A DNA stretch of 64,000 nt from Chryseobacterium angstadtii (GCF_001045465.1 NZ_LFND01000009.1:48837-112836); one strand, 5' to 3'. Counted from the first letter of the stretch, positions 15,803 to 25,330 are shown. Notes: generated by a model from the sequence alone, not told the origin. Program-made: numbers and translations.

Positions 15803-17470
15803 ATGTATACAAAAGCTCTATTCAATTTTCTGGCCTTATGTTTATGCTGTATTGCGTACGCACAAACTTATGAGATTCAATACACGAGTTCTTACAACGG
15901 AAAAACTCTTACGGATCAGTCCCCTACTCTTGTCTGGGCAGATGGAAAAGAGAATTTCATCCTGAACAATACCATCAGAGAACAGAAAAGCAGCTATCCA
16001 TTTGAAATCACTAAAATTGAAAAGCCTTCCAATACAGTAGTTTCCTATGCTTTCCTCAAACCCGGCGAAATTATTTCTTCTTCCGATGCAGAATCGATAG
16101 GAAAACAGACATTTGAAATGACCAATGAAACGAAAAAGATCCTCGGCTACACCTGTAAAAAAGCCGTTACCAAAATCAATTCTAATACCATTGAGGTTTG
16201 GTACACCGATGAATTGAAAATAAAGGGCGGACCTTCTGTTTTAGGACAAAACTTAGGCTTCGTTTTGGAAGTTGAAAGAAATAAAAATTCAGTCATCACA
16301 GCAAGTTCCATTAAAAAAGTAAAAAAAACGGATATGGATCAGCTTATAAAAGGTTCCATACAGTCTACTGATCTTTTAGGATATAAAGATCTCCTTTGGA
16401 AAAGCAGATTTACTACATTAAAGGTTTTTGAAAATGAAACCATCAATTTTTCAGAGGCATCAAAATCGGATGAAACCATAAAAAGATTTGCCAACGGAAC
16501 CATTATTCTCAAAAAAATAAAATTTCCGGCCATCAAAGAAGGTGAAAATATATTTGTTGAAGTGAAGCAGCAATCCAACGGTGACGCTTATGACAGAACA
16601 GGAACAGTATTTTTTATTCCTCAGGATAAAACCTCTTCTTTTTTTGACGGCTTGGAAAAAGGAGCTAAAACCCTTCCGGTTTACGAGAATGGAAACGGAA
16701 AGCAGTATTATGGGGTAACCGCAACGGAAAACTACAGCCCGGCAATAGAAATGATGAGATTCTTTACGGCCTTCGGAATTCAGAAATTCAATCATATTCA
16801 ACTGAAAGGAAAAGACTGGCAGACCATAAGCCCGTACCGTCAGGATATTACGGAACTAAAACCATCTCTATCCGAAAAGGAACTTTGGGTAGGAGCTTTC
16901 ATCGGAAACTATGATAAAGGCGGCCACAAGATAAGCCTTGAAATTACTATTCATAAAAGTGATCAGACGGTTTATAAGAACAATACGGTAATTCCTCTGT
17001 TCAATACCTTAAATATTATGGAAATGGCGGGGCAGGATTATTCAACGATGTTCAATCAGGATAAAGGTCTTTTTGTAGAATTTACCTTAAAAAAAGATCT
17101 GAAAAACGCTCAGCTTAGATACATCACTACAGGACACGGAGGCTGGGAAAACGGGGACGAGTTTGTTCCTAAAGCCAATTCTGTATTTTTAGACGGAAAA
17201 ATGACATTTTCTTTCATCCCGTGGAGATCAGACTGTGGCTCTTACCGACTTTACAACCCTGCATCCGGAAATTTCCCGGACGGGCTTTCATCATCAGACC
17301 TCAGCCGATCCAACTGGTGCCCGGGAACGGTAACCAATCCTAATTTCATTTCACTCGGAGATTTGAAAGCTGGAAAACATACTCTACAGATAAAGATCCC
17401 TCAGGGAGCTTCGGAAGGAACAAGCTTCAGTTCGTGGAATGTTTCCGGCGTTTTGTTAGGGTCCCAATAA
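15803..17470 (+). CDS. PNGase F-like peptide N-glycosidase with N-terminal GLPGLI-like domain
   Basis: A 555-residue exported enzyme. The signal peptide is MYTKALFNFLALCLCCIAYAQ; I chose ATG 15803 because the frame upstream (from 15758) adds a His/Tyr-rich lead without signal character. Residues about 22-190 look like the GLPGLI-type domain common in Bacteroidetes. The rest resembles peptide-N(4)-(N-acetyl-beta-glucosaminyl)asparagine amidase F, which releases N-linked glycans from glycoproteins: DAYDRTGTVFF (aligning with the catalytic Asp60 region of PNGase F), WVGAFIGNYDKGGH, GGWENGDEFVPK (Glu206 region) and SNWCPG. An N-terminal extra domain also occurs in Elizabethkingia PNGase F-II. The counterpart of Glu118 is not obvious. 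Confidence 0.8.
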   Translation: MYTKALFNFLALCLCCIAYAQTYEIQYTSSYNGKTLTDQSPTLVWADGKENFILNNTIREQKSSYPFEITKIEKPSNTVVSYAFLKPGEIISSSDAESIGKQTFEMTNETKKILGYTCKKAVTKINSNTIEVWYTDELKIKGGPSVLGQNLGFVLEVERNKNSVITASSIKKVKKTDMDQLIKGSIQSTDLLGYKDLLWKSRFTTLKVFENETINFSEASKSDETIKRFANGTIILKKIKFPAIKEGENIFVEVKQQSNGDAYDRTGTVFFIPQDKTSSFFDGLEKGAKTLPVYENGNGKQYYGVTATENYSPAIEMMRFFTAFGIQKFNHIQLKGKDWQTISPYRQDITELKPSLSEKELWVGAFIGNYDKGGHKISLEITIHKSDQTVYKNNTVIPLFNTLNIMEMAGQDYSTMFNQDKGLFVEFTLKKDLKNAQLRYITTGHGGWENGDEFVPKANSVFLDGKMTFSFIPWRSDCGSYRLYNPASGNFPDGLSSSDLSRSNWCPGTVTNPNFISLGDLKAGKHTLQIKIPQGASEGTSFSSWNVSGVLLGSQ

Positions 17471-17476
17471 AACAAA

Positions 17477-17506
17477 ACCTTCTTGCAAAGAGAATTGCAA
17501 GAAGGT
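17477..17506. repeat. Hairpin after the PNGase F-like gene
   Basis: Perfect 12-bp arms ACCTTCTTGCAA / TTGCAAGAAGGT around a six-base loop. On the plus strand A residues follow, not T residues; the T-rich side is on the minus strand. It may stabilise the 3' end. The remaining gap to 17789 is very AT-rich and holds only the asnB promoter. Confidence 0.5.
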
Positions 17507-17740
17507 AAAAACACAAATGATGAAAAAAAATTATTTCGAGCCACAAAGTAAGGGCTAAAATTCATATAATAAATTACCATATATTAATAATTATTTCATT
17601 TTAATTTTGTATAGGATATAGGCCCGATTTTCCGTCAACGAAAAAAATTAATTAAATACGTGATAATTAGCTCAAATAATTAATATTTTTAATCAATTTA
17701 AATTATTTAATTAAAAATTTTAACTTTTATTTATTTTTTA

Positions 17741-17771
17741 TTGTTATTTATAAACATCAAATCTATTTTTG
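17741..17771 (+). promoter_or_regulatory. asnB promoter (TTG, 20 bp, TATTTTTG)
   Basis: TTG at 17741-17743 and TATTTTTG at 17764-17771 fit the Bacteroidetes primary sigma consensus. Transcription would start near 17778, about 12 bases before the asnB ATG at 17790. This rules out the upstream TTG at 17769 as a start codon, since it is part of the -7 box. Confidence 0.65.
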
Positions 17772-17789
17772 TTTCAAATAAGTAACAAT

Positions 17790-19460
17790 ATGTGTGGAAT
17801 TGTATGTTTGTTTGACGCCAAACAAAAGACCGAAATATTAAGACCTCAGGTTTTAGAAATGTCAAAAAAAATCCGTCACCGCGGTCCGGACTGGAGCGGT
17901 GTATTTCAGGATGACAAAGTTGTATTTTCTCATGAAAGATTGGCCATTGTAGATCCTACTTCAGGAAAACAGCCTTTATTCACTAAAGACGAAAAAATAG
18001 TTCTGGCAGTGAATGGCGAGATCTATAACCATAGAGAATTAAAAGAAGAATTTCCAGAATTTGAGTTTCAGACTCAATCCGACTGCGAAGTGATTCTGGC
18101 TCTGTATCAAAAATACGGAAAAGATTTTATTGAAAAACTCAACGGAATCTTTGCATTTGCCTTATATGATATAGAGAAAGGAATTTATCTGATTGCCCGC
18201 GATCATATGGGAATCTGCCCTCTTTATCAGGGTTGGGATAAAAACGGAAACTATTATGTGGCTTCTGAATTAAAAGCACTGGAAGGCATCTGCAAAACAA
18301 TTGAGACATTTTTACCGGGACATCTTCTGTACAGCCCGGATGGGACAGAGCTTCAACAATGGTACACAAGAGACTGGGAAAGCTTCGACAGCGTAAAAGA
18401 TAACGAAACCGATATTTCAAAAATAAGAAAAGGCCTTGAAGATGCCGTTCACAGACAGCTGATGAGCGATGTTCCTTACGGAGTTCTTCTATCTGGGGGG
18501 CTGGATTCATCTGTTATTTCAGCAGTGACTGCCAAATTTGCAAGACAGAGAATTGAAAGTGGTGATACTCAGGAAGCGTGGTATCCAAGACTTCACAGTT
18601 TTGCCGTAGGGTTGGTTGGATCTCCTGATCTGGCCGCAGCAAGGAAAGCAGCAGACCATATCAGATCTGTACATCATGAAGTTAATTTTACCGTTCAGGA
18701 AGGTTTGGATGCGGTACGCGACGTGATCTATCATTTGGAAACCTACGATGTCACGACCATAAGAGCTTCCACACCGATGTATCTTTTAGCAAGAGTTATC
18801 AAATCCATGGGGATTAAAATGGTGCTTTCAGGAGAAGGTTCCGATGAGCTTTTCGGAGGTTATCTGTATTTCCACAAAGCTCCGAACGCCAAAGAATTCC
18901 ATGATGAAACGGTAAGAAAATTGGGCAAGCTGCATTTATACGACTGTCTAAGAGCCAACAAAGCGCTGATGAGCTGGGGAATTGAAGGCAGAGTTCCTTT
19001 TCTCGATAAAGAATTTATGGATATTGCGATGAACGTAAATCCAAAAGATAAAATGATCAACACTGCGGAAGGAAAAATCGAGAAGTGGGTTTTAAGAAAG
19101 GCTTTTGAAGATATTCTTCCTGATTCTATTGTCTGGAGACAAAAAGAACAGTTTTCAGACGGTGTGGGATATTCATGGATAGATACTTTAAAAGAAGTGG
19201 CAGAAAAAGAAGTAACGGACGAAATGATGGCCAACGCAAGATTCAGATTCCCGCTTAACACTCCTCAAAATAAGGAAGAATACCGATACAGAACAATTTT
19301 CGAAGAGCACTTCCCTAGCGAAACTGCAGCAGCAACCGTTCCTTCGGTTCCTTCGGTAGCATGTTCCACTCCTATTGCCCTGGAATGGGACGAGGCTTTC
19401 AAAAAGATGAATGATCCGAGCGGAAGAGCGGTGAAGGTACATGAGACGAGTTATGAGTGA
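17790..19460 (+). CDS. asnB: Asparagine synthase B (glutamine-hydrolysing)
   Basis: A 556-residue cytoplasmic enzyme making asparagine from aspartate, glutamine and ATP. The start is set by chemistry: after Met removal Cys2 of MCGIV is the nucleophile of the glutaminase (class II amidotransferase) domain. Seen next: RHRGPDWSG, HERLAIVDP, NGEIYNH (residues 1-190). The synthetase domain has the PP-loop VLLSGGLDSS (about residue 232) and the SGEGSDELFGGY motif. Length is close to E. coli AsnB (554). The gene has its own promoter; the region downstream holds repeats, not a partner gene. Confidence 0.96.
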   Translation: MCGIVCLFDAKQKTEILRPQVLEMSKKIRHRGPDWSGVFQDDKVVFSHERLAIVDPTSGKQPLFTKDEKIVLAVNGEIYNHRELKEEFPEFEFQTQSDCEVILALYQKYGKDFIEKLNGIFAFALYDIEKGIYLIARDHMGICPLYQGWDKNGNYYVASELKALEGICKTIETFLPGHLLYSPDGTELQQWYTRDWESFDSVKDNETDISKIRKGLEDAVHRQLMSDVPYGVLLSGGLDSSVISAVTAKFARQRIESGDTQEAWYPRLHSFAVGLVGSPDLAAARKAADHIRSVHHEVNFTVQEGLDAVRDVIYHLETYDVTTIRASTPMYLLARVIKSMGIKMVLSGEGSDELFGGYLYFHKAPNAKEFHDETVRKLGKLHLYDCLRANKALMSWGIEGRVPFLDKEFMDIAMNVNPKDKMINTAEGKIEKWVLRKAFEDILPDSIVWRQKEQFSDGVGYSWIDTLKEVAEKEVTDEMMANARFRFPLNTPQNKEEYRYRTIFEEHFPSETAAATVPSVPSVACSTPIALEWDEAFKKMNDPSGRAVKVHETSYE

Positions 19461-19463
19461 TGA

Positions 19464-19600
19464 ATTTCGGGATGCAGGTTTAGGGTTTGAGAGTAAGAGG
19501 GTTTGAGAGTCGGAGAGTTTTGGAGTTGCTAGTTGACTGTTGCCCGTTCGAAACCCGAACCTCGCATCTTGTATTCCGAAACATGTCTGCAATCTGACAT
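19464..19600. repeat. G-rich intergenic element with inverted ends, copy 1
   Basis: Starts TTCGGGATGCAGG, runs through GGGTTTGAGAGT-type words, contains GGAGTTGCTAGTTGACTGTTGCCCGTTCGAAACCCG, split here as GGAGTTGCTAGTTGACTG and TTGCCCGTTCGAAACCCG, and ends CGCATC...CCGAAAC. The same core occurs at 50448-50600. The rest of the gap to 19857 has a GCGAAGCA word and TAACTTCTAACC-type words but no gene. Confidence 0.5.
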
Positions 19601-19857
19601 CTGGCATTAACAATTCACTTGCGAAGCAAAATTCACCATTGACCATTTCTACCTTAACTTAGTTTGAAATCTCGTGCCAACCCCTAACTTCTAACCTCTA
19701 ATCTCTAACTTCTGATTTCCAAATTTTATCAATCCTGTAGCAATACGGGATTTTCTTTTGAATAAACGTTAATAATATAATATAATTTAACTGACAATCA
19801 AAAATAATATCTAAGAAATAATTATATTTGGACAACGAAAATATCAATTATAAAAAA

Positions 19858-20670
19858 ATGAGAAGAAATCTTACTGTTTTATTTGCCTTACTATCCATCA
19901 GTTTTGCTTTCGGACAGGGAAAATATGGTAAATACTTAAACTCAAAAAAGCTTGCGTTATCTTATAAAAGCGTGAAAGATGTAGATAAGGATGACTATTA
20001 TCAGCAATTCTACTGGCTGGTAAAAGCAGAACAGCTTAAAACGTATCCTCACCTTAAAGATATAAAGCCGATTGTTTTATATGAGTTCGTAAAAAAAGTA
20101 AATCCTCAGAATCCTACCAAAAAATTAGATGAAAGAGGAAAAGAGCTTAGAGCAACGGCAGAGCTGTCTTTGAATCAATATTTTAAAAACAAAAAATTCG
20201 AAAACAATTCGGTTTTAATGTACAACCTTGAAACCTATGTAGACCCTTCTAAAGGACAGTTCTACACAAAAGTAGATCCTGAAAAAATCAAAGAACTGGT
20301 TCCTAAAGAGCTTTTTGCCTTTAATTCTTTAAACAGAAATTTAGGAGAAGAAAAAACCTACTATCTATGGATTGATAAGAAAAAAGATGACCTAAATATT
20401 GTAGATATCATTCCTAACGAAAAAGAAGACAAAGATTTTTACGTAAGACTGAAACAATATCTTCCAAGCTATAAGTTTTCAAAGTATGTTCCTTCCGTGA
20501 AAAAAGGAAACAAATCAGACAAAACAGATATCGATTATTATTATATCATGCCGTTTGAGCAGAATACCGATAACATCGAATACAAAACAAAAGATTTCAA
20601 AACTTACATATTAAGCCAGTACAGAAAAGCCGGCAACGAATGGAAAGGAGTAGAAAAACCTAGAAAATAA
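19858..20670 (+). CDS. Hypothetical secreted protein
   Basis: A 270-residue exported protein of unknown function. I place the start at ATG 19858, where a clean signal peptide begins (MRRNLTVLFALLSISFAFGQ); the frame open from 19828 only adds ten polar residues. The mature part is rich in Lys, Asp and Tyr (for example KYGKYLNSKKLALSY and KKDDLNIVDIIPNEKEDKD) with no cysteines, repeats or known motif. It is probably periplasmic and soluble. A strong terminator follows 6 bp after the stop codon. Confidence 0.75.
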   Translation: MRRNLTVLFALLSISFAFGQGKYGKYLNSKKLALSYKSVKDVDKDDYYQQFYWLVKAEQLKTYPHLKDIKPIVLYEFVKKVNPQNPTKKLDERGKELRATAELSLNQYFKNKKFENNSVLMYNLETYVDPSKGQFYTKVDPEKIKELVPKELFAFNSLNRNLGEEKTYYLWIDKKKDDLNIVDIIPNEKEDKDFYVRLKQYLPSYKFSKYVPSVKKGNKSDKTDIDYYYIMPFEQNTDNIEYKTKDFKTYILSQYRKAGNEWKGVEKPRK

Positions 20671-20676
20671 ATTGAA

Positions 20677-20706
20677 AAGTCCTGTGAAAATTCACAGGAC
20701 TTTTTT
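20677..20706 (+). terminator. Terminator after the hypothetical secreted protein
   Basis: A perfect 12-bp stem (20677-20688 with 20691-20702), a minimal two-base spacer and six T residues. Confidence 0.88.
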
Positions 20707-20811
20707 AATTTTATATGAAATTCCTGATCTAAGGATTGACCTGTTTTAAAAACAGTCATTTCTTTCAATAAAAACAAATCTGGAAATAATTAGATTTTCA
20801 GTCTACATCGA

Positions 20812-22215
20812 ATGACAGAAGCGAGACCTCAACAAACCTCAATAAAAAAAATACTTCCATTAATCCTGGCAACAGCCATTTTTATGCAGATGCTGGATTC
20901 TACCATTCTGAATACGTCCCTGCCCTCCATTGCAAAGGATCTTCATGAATCCCCGCTCAATATGCAGAACGCTATCATCAGCTACGTTCTTACACTGGCC
21001 GTTTTTATGCCTGCCAGCGGTTTTCTGGCAGACCGGTTCGGAACGAAAAAAGTATTTATTTTTTCTCTGGTTCTTTTCAGTTTAGGCTCCCTGTTTTGTT
21101 CTATGTCTCAGAATCTCACCCACCTTGTTATTTCAAGGGTGATTCAGGGAGTTGGAGGAAGCTTAATGACTCCGGTAGGAAAACTCGCTCTCATCAAGAC
21201 TTTTGATAAAAGTGAGCTGCTGAAAGCTATGAATTTCGCTATTATTCCGGCATTGATCGGGCCTGTACTCGGTCCGTTGGTTGGAGGTTATATGGTAGAT
21301 TATCTTTCGTGGCACTGGATCTTCCTTATCAATATTCCAATCGGGATTTTAGGAATTATTTTGGGACTAAAATATATGCCTGATTACAAATCCGCAAATG
21401 TAGATTTTGATTTAAAAGGATTTTTAATTTTTGCTGCCGCTTCCCTCCTGCTTTCCATTTCACTTGAGCTTTTTGGAGATATGCAGAATATAAGTCCCGT
21501 CCTTTTTGTATTTATTCTGGGCTTTTTATTTCTCTATTACTATTACAAACATGCAAAACGGGGTGGCAACCCTATTTTCCCGCTCAATCTATTTCAGGTA
21601 AGAACTTTCCGTGTAGGAATTGTCGGGAATCTCGCCACAAGATTAGGGATCAGTTCAGTTCCGCTGCTGCTTCCGCTAATGATTCAGATTGCTTACAAAC
21701 AGTCCGCTGTTACTTCCGGATGGATTATTGCTCCTATGGCACTCACTGCTATATTCGGAAAATCATCAGTAATAAAAATTTTAGACAGATATGGCTACCG
21801 GCAGACTTTAATGGTGAATACTTTCATTATCGGAACCCTGATCTGCGTTCTTGCGATTCCCAACATTCACACTTCTTTATATTGGTTCGTTCCCATCATT
21901 GCTATATTGGGATTCTTCAATTCCATCCAGTTTACTTCAATGAATACCATTTCTATTGCAGACCTTAGAAACTTTCAGACCAGCAGTGGAAATTCCTTAA
22001 TATCGGTCAATCAGCAGCTGGCCATCGGCTTTGGAATTGCTTTCGGATTAATTGTTTTAAAACTATTTGAAAACTCCGATTTGATTAAAGGTGAAATTCA
22101 CAATGCATTCCGCTATACTTTCCTTACGGTAGGAATCTTGACTATCATCTCCGGATTTGTCTTCAGAAGGCTTCACATTTCGGATGGAAAAAATATGAAA
22201 TCGAAGGAGGATTAG
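20812..22215 (+). CDS. MFS exporter, DHA2 (EmrB/QacA) family
   Basis: A 467-residue inner-membrane drug:proton antiporter of the 14-helix DHA2 class. Seen: the family motif MQMLDSTILNTSLPSIA in helix 1, motif A GFLADRFGTKKVF between helices 2 and 3, motif B RVIQGVGGSLMTPVG in helix 4, and the antiporter motif C region PALIGPVLGPLVGGY in helix 5. Substrates are usually hydrophobic cations, dyes or antibiotics, but none can be inferred here. There is no adjacent membrane-fusion (EmrA) gene. It is transcribed alone. Confidence 0.92.
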   Translation: MTEARPQQTSIKKILPLILATAIFMQMLDSTILNTSLPSIAKDLHESPLNMQNAIISYVLTLAVFMPASGFLADRFGTKKVFIFSLVLFSLGSLFCSMSQNLTHLVISRVIQGVGGSLMTPVGKLALIKTFDKSELLKAMNFAIIPALIGPVLGPLVGGYMVDYLSWHWIFLINIPIGILGIILGLKYMPDYKSANVDFDLKGFLIFAAASLLLSISLELFGDMQNISPVLFVFILGFLFLYYYYKHAKRGGNPIFPLNLFQVRTFRVGIVGNLATRLGISSVPLLLPLMIQIAYKQSAVTSGWIIAPMALTAIFGKSSVIKILDRYGYRQTLMVNTFIIGTLICVLAIPNIHTSLYWFVPIIAILGFFNSIQFTSMNTISIADLRNFQTSSGNSLISVNQQLAIGFGIAFGLIVLKLFENSDLIKGEIHNAFRYTFLTVGILTIISGFVFRRLHISDGKNMKSKED

Positions 22216-22427
22216 GCAAAGGAAGCGGAAAGGCAAAATTGCTGATTTACTGATTTACTGATTTGTTAATAAGCCAATTTATTCGCCATCTCAACCATTT
22301 CAGCCTCTCCACTCTAACCTTTTCACCATTTCACCCTTTTGCCCCTCTAACTTGTTACGAACTTAACACAGATCAATGTACCCCATTCTTCATCGCAGTA
22401 TTTTTGTTGTATAAAATTCACAATATT
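22216..22427. other. Intergenic region before the pirin operon
   Basis: Contains a threefold CTGATTTA-type direct repeat (about 22239-22264), several CCATTTCA/CCCTTTT words, and a candidate -7 element TATTTTTG at 22399-22406, 21 bp before the pirin ATG. No gene: the frame open from 22263 is a non-genic extension of the pirin ORF. Confidence 0.45.
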
Positions 22428-23303
22428 ATGACAGCGAAAAAAGTAGAAATCGTAGTATCTCCAAGACCTGCCCATTTTGTAGGCGATGGTTTTAGGGTTC
22501 ATAATTTCATACCTGGGGTACACGGATTGGACATGAAAAGAATGGACCCGTTCATTATGCTTGATTACAATTCAAAATTCCACTTCAACGGTTCAGAGAG
22601 CCCCAGAGGAGTGGGTGTACATCCTCACAGAGGTTTTGAAACCGTAACCATAGCTTATCAGGGCAAAGTAGAACATCACGACAGCGCAGGCGGTGGCGGA
22701 ATTATAGGCGAAGGAGATGTGCAGTGGATGACCGCTGCAAAAGGAGTGCTTCATAAAGAATACCATGAAACCGAATGGTCTAAAAAAGGAGGTATTTTTC
22801 AGATGGTTCAGCTTTGGGTGAATCTTCCGGCTAAAGATAAAATGAGCTGCCCGAAATACCAGGCTATTGAAAACGCAGCAATGGAACATGTAGATCTGGC
22901 TGAAAACGGCTTTGTAGAAATCATTGCAGGAGAATACAAAGGCCACAAAGGACCTGCTGATACTTTTACTCCTTTAAATATGATGAATGCAAAATTAAAA
23001 GCAGGCGGAAAGGCTGAATTTAATTTCCCCGCCAACTTTAACACAGCAGCATTAGTCATTGAAGGAAGTATAACCGTAAACGGAGCGGAAAAAGCAGCTT
23101 CAGATCATCTCGTTTTGTTCAGAAATGAAGGGGAAACGTTCAGCATTGAGGCTCTTGAAGATTCTGTAGTATTGATCATCAGTGGAGAACCTATTAATGA
23201 GCCTATTTATCCGCACGGACCTTTCGTAATGAATTCAAGAGAGGAAATTATGCAGGCTTTTGAAGATTACAACACCGGAAAGTTTGGTTACCTGGAAGAT
23301 TAA
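22428..23303 (+). CDS. Pirin-family protein
   Basis: A 291-residue double-cupin protein. The start ATG 22428 gives the standard family N-terminus (MTAKKVEIVVSPRPAHFVGDGF); 55 upstream codons in the same frame read through repetitive intergenic DNA and are rejected. Metal-ligand histidines of the first cupin are seen in GVHPHRGFETVTIAYQG and the following KVEHHDSAG. Pirins bind iron or other metals; some have quercetinase activity and others act in redox control. It heads a run of small stress/redox genes, separated from the next by a hairpin, so it may be transcribed both alone and with them. Confidence 0.9.
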   Translation: MTAKKVEIVVSPRPAHFVGDGFRVHNFIPGVHGLDMKRMDPFIMLDYNSKFHFNGSESPRGVGVHPHRGFETVTIAYQGKVEHHDSAGGGGIIGEGDVQWMTAAKGVLHKEYHETEWSKKGGIFQMVQLWVNLPAKDKMSCPKYQAIENAAMEHVDLAENGFVEIIAGEYKGHKGPADTFTPLNMMNAKLKAGGKAEFNFPANFNTAALVIEGSITVNGAEKAASDHLVLFRNEGETFSIEALEDSVVLIISGEPINEPIYPHGPFVMNSREEIMQAFEDYNTGKFGYLED

Positions 23304-23395
23304 CAGAATTAAATTTATCTTAATCTTACATTATTCGTTTTTTAGTAACTTTATAATTGTGTTTGGTGAAACGCAAAGATTCAAATTGATTGATC

Positions 23396-23428
23396 AAACC
23401 TTATAGGTTTTAAAAGCCTATAAGGTTT
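23396..23428. repeat. Hairpin AAACCTTATAGG between pirin and GNAT genes
   Basis: Perfect 12-bp arms (23396-23407 and 23417-23428) with a nine-base loop. There is little T tract. Hairpins with this AACCTTATAGG word recur in related genomes as far as I recall, so it may be a dispersed repeat acting as a weak terminator. Confidence 0.55.
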
Positions 23429-23493
23429 AGTGAATTGTAACGCTCAATTGTCTGAATTTTTGCGATCCACCGGCACGTTTACCTATAAAATTT

Positions 23494-23805
23494 ATGAAAC
23501 CAGAATTTGAAAATATTCCTCTTGTAAAAACAGGAAAAAGATTTGAAATAGAAATCAACGGGCATTTTGCTTTTATCGACTACCGTGAAATGGGCCACCA
23601 GATTGCTTTAGTACATACGGAAGCAGAACCGGAATTGGCAGGAACTGGTGCAGCTGTGGCAGTTGTAGAAAAAACACTGGCTTATATTGAAGAAAATGAG
23701 AAAAAACTTCTTCCCTTCTGTCCTTATGTTTTTGCATACATCAAAAAACATCCGGAATGGAAACGCATCGTTGACGAAAGATTTGAAGGATATGACAAAC
23801 TGTAA
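23494..23805 (+). CDS. Small GNAT-family N-acetyltransferase (YjdJ-like)
   Basis: A 103-residue protein of the short GNAT_3/YjdJ type. Seen: FAFIDYREMGHQIALVHTEAEPELAGTGAAVAVVEKTLAYIEE, in which the TEAEPELAGTGAA segment is the acetyl-CoA pyrophosphate-binding loop, and LPFCPYVFAYIKKHPEW, the conserved C-terminal CPY motif. The substrate is unknown for this family. It lies in the redox/stress run, and a second small GNAT of the same type closes the run at 26518. Confidence 0.85.
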   Translation: MKPEFENIPLVKTGKRFEIEINGHFAFIDYREMGHQIALVHTEAEPELAGTGAAVAVVEKTLAYIEENEKKLLPFCPYVFAYIKKHPEWKRIVDERFEGYDKL

Positions 23806-23866
23806 TCCTGAAATTTAAAATCTATTTCATTCGTACTATTATCATTCAAAAACACTTAACTTTATT

Positions 23867-24766
23867 ATGTCAAATATCGGACTTATCATAGAAGAAAAAG
23901 CAGCAGATATAGGAAATTTCCTGGTGGGAAGGCTTCTTCCGTTCCGCGAAAAAAGAGCGGTTGGACCATTTGTTTTCATTGATCATATGGGACCTTCTGA
24001 GCTGAAAGATTATCAGAATCTCGATGTTCCGCCGCATCCGCATATTGGTTTATCTACCCTTACTTACCTGCTGGAAGGATCTATTTTCCACAGAGACAGC
24101 ATCGGAAGTGCCCTTGAAATAAAACCGGGCGCCGTGAACTGGATGACTGCCGGAAAAGGAGTTGTACACTCGGAAAGAACACCTGAATATCTGAGACACA
24201 GCGAAAAAAGACTTCACGGATTTCAGATCTGGGTAGGTCTTCCGAAACATCTGGAACAGACTGAGCCCTCTTTCCATCACATTGAAGCGGACGAAATTCC
24301 GGTGTGGGAAGAAGATGGAGTTCAGTATAAATTAATTGCCGGAGAAGCTTTCGGAAGAAGTTCTGCGGTTCCTGTTCACAGTAAATTATTTTTCATTGAA
24401 ATAAAAACTAAAGAAGCAAAGAAAATAAGTATCGGAAAAGATCTTTACGGCGAAGCGGCCATGTATGTACTGGACGGAACCGTTTCCACAGAAGGAAATT
24501 CTTATGGTTCAAAACAGCTGATGATTGCTAAGGATACCAAGCTTTGCGAGTTTGAGATGAGCGAAAACGGCACCGTATATCTTTTCGGAGGAGAACCTTT
24601 TGATGAGGAGCGTTTTATATTCTGGAATTTCGTAAATTCAGATAAAGAAATGATTGATCAAGCCAAAGTGAACTGGAATGATCAGAATCATGATGCTTTT
24701 CCTTTGGTTCCGGGTGACGAAAAAGAATTCGTTCCGCTTCCTAAGGCTATTCTAAACAGAAAATAA
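23867..24766 (+). CDS. Pirin-family protein (second copy)
   Basis: A 299-residue double-cupin protein, paralogous in fold to the pirin at 22428 but of a different subfamily. Seen: GPFVFIDHMGPSELKD, cupin histidines in PPHPHIGLSTLTYLLEG and IFHRDSIGS, and AGKGVVHSERTPE. The C-terminal cupin ends with VYLFGGEPFDEERFIFWNFVNS, typical of the YhhW-like branch, some of which oxidise quercetin. Metal-dependent dioxygenase or metal-sensing roles are possible; neither is shown by the sequence. The FMN reductase gene follows after 24 bp, consistent with one operon. Confidence 0.9.
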   Translation: MSNIGLIIEEKAADIGNFLVGRLLPFREKRAVGPFVFIDHMGPSELKDYQNLDVPPHPHIGLSTLTYLLEGSIFHRDSIGSALEIKPGAVNWMTAGKGVVHSERTPEYLRHSEKRLHGFQIWVGLPKHLEQTEPSFHHIEADEIPVWEEDGVQYKLIAGEAFGRSSAVPVHSKLFFIEIKTKEAKKISIGKDLYGEAAMYVLDGTVSTEGNSYGSKQLMIAKDTKLCEFEMSENGTVYLFGGEPFDEERFIFWNFVNSDKEMIDQAKVNWNDQNHDAFPLVPGDEKEFVPLPKAILNRK

Positions 24767-24790
24767 CGCTCAGCACCCCAGTAATACACC

Positions 24791-25330
24791 ATGAAAATAT
24801 TAGCATTTGCAGGAAGTACTTCTTCAACCTCGATCAATAGGGAACTGGTAAAATTTGTTCTGAAAGATTTTCAGAATGAGGAGATCAATTTTATTGACCT
24901 TAATGACTTTACCATGCCGGTTTTTTCTGTAGATCTGGAAAAGAAAGGATTTCCGGAGGAAGCCCACCATTTTTTAAAAGTGATTGAGGAATGTGATGTG
25001 ATTATCTGCTCACTGGCAGAACACAACAGGTCTTACAGCTCAGCTTTTAAAAATGTCTTCGACTGGTCGTCCAGAATCAATGTAAAGGTATTTCAAAATA
25101 AGCCGATGCTTTTAATGAGCACTTCTCCCGGAGGTTATGGCGGCGGAAATGTAATGAATACCGCTAAAACATTTTTCCCGCAGTTTGCAGCAGATATTAA
25201 AGATACTTTTTCACTTCCCAAGTTTTATGACAATTTTGATTTGGAAAACGGTGTCATTAATCCTGACATGCTTAAGGAGCTTAAAGATAAAATAGGAAAC
25301 TTTAAAAACGAGGTCAAAACCAATGACTAA
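24791..25330 (+). CDS. NADPH-dependent FMN reductase-family protein
   Basis: A 179-residue flavodoxin-fold reductase. Seen: the FMN phosphate loop AGSTSSTSINREL (residues 7-19), the central strand and loop VIICSLAEHNRSYSSAFKNVFDW, and the TSPGGYGGGNVM segment that contacts the isoalloxazine ring. Relatives reduce quinones, azo compounds, chromate or FMN with NAD(P)H in the cytoplasm. It overlaps the next gene by 8 bp, so translation is probably coupled. Placement among pirin, OsmC and YjdI genes suggests a role in oxidative or electrophile stress (inference). Confidence 0.9.
   Translation: MKILAFAGSTSSTSINRELVKFVLKDFQNEEINFIDLNDFTMPVFSVDLEKKGFPEEAHHFLKVIEECDVIICSLAEHNRSYSSAFKNVFDWSSRINVKVFQNKPMLLMSTSPGGYGGGNVMNTAKTFFPQFAADIKDTFSLPKFYDNFDLENGVINPDMLKELKDKIGNFKNEVKTND

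Noticed and set aside
22263..22427. N-terminal extension of the first pirin
   Set aside because: The extra 55 codons read through tandem and low-complexity intergenic DNA; the family start is at 22428.
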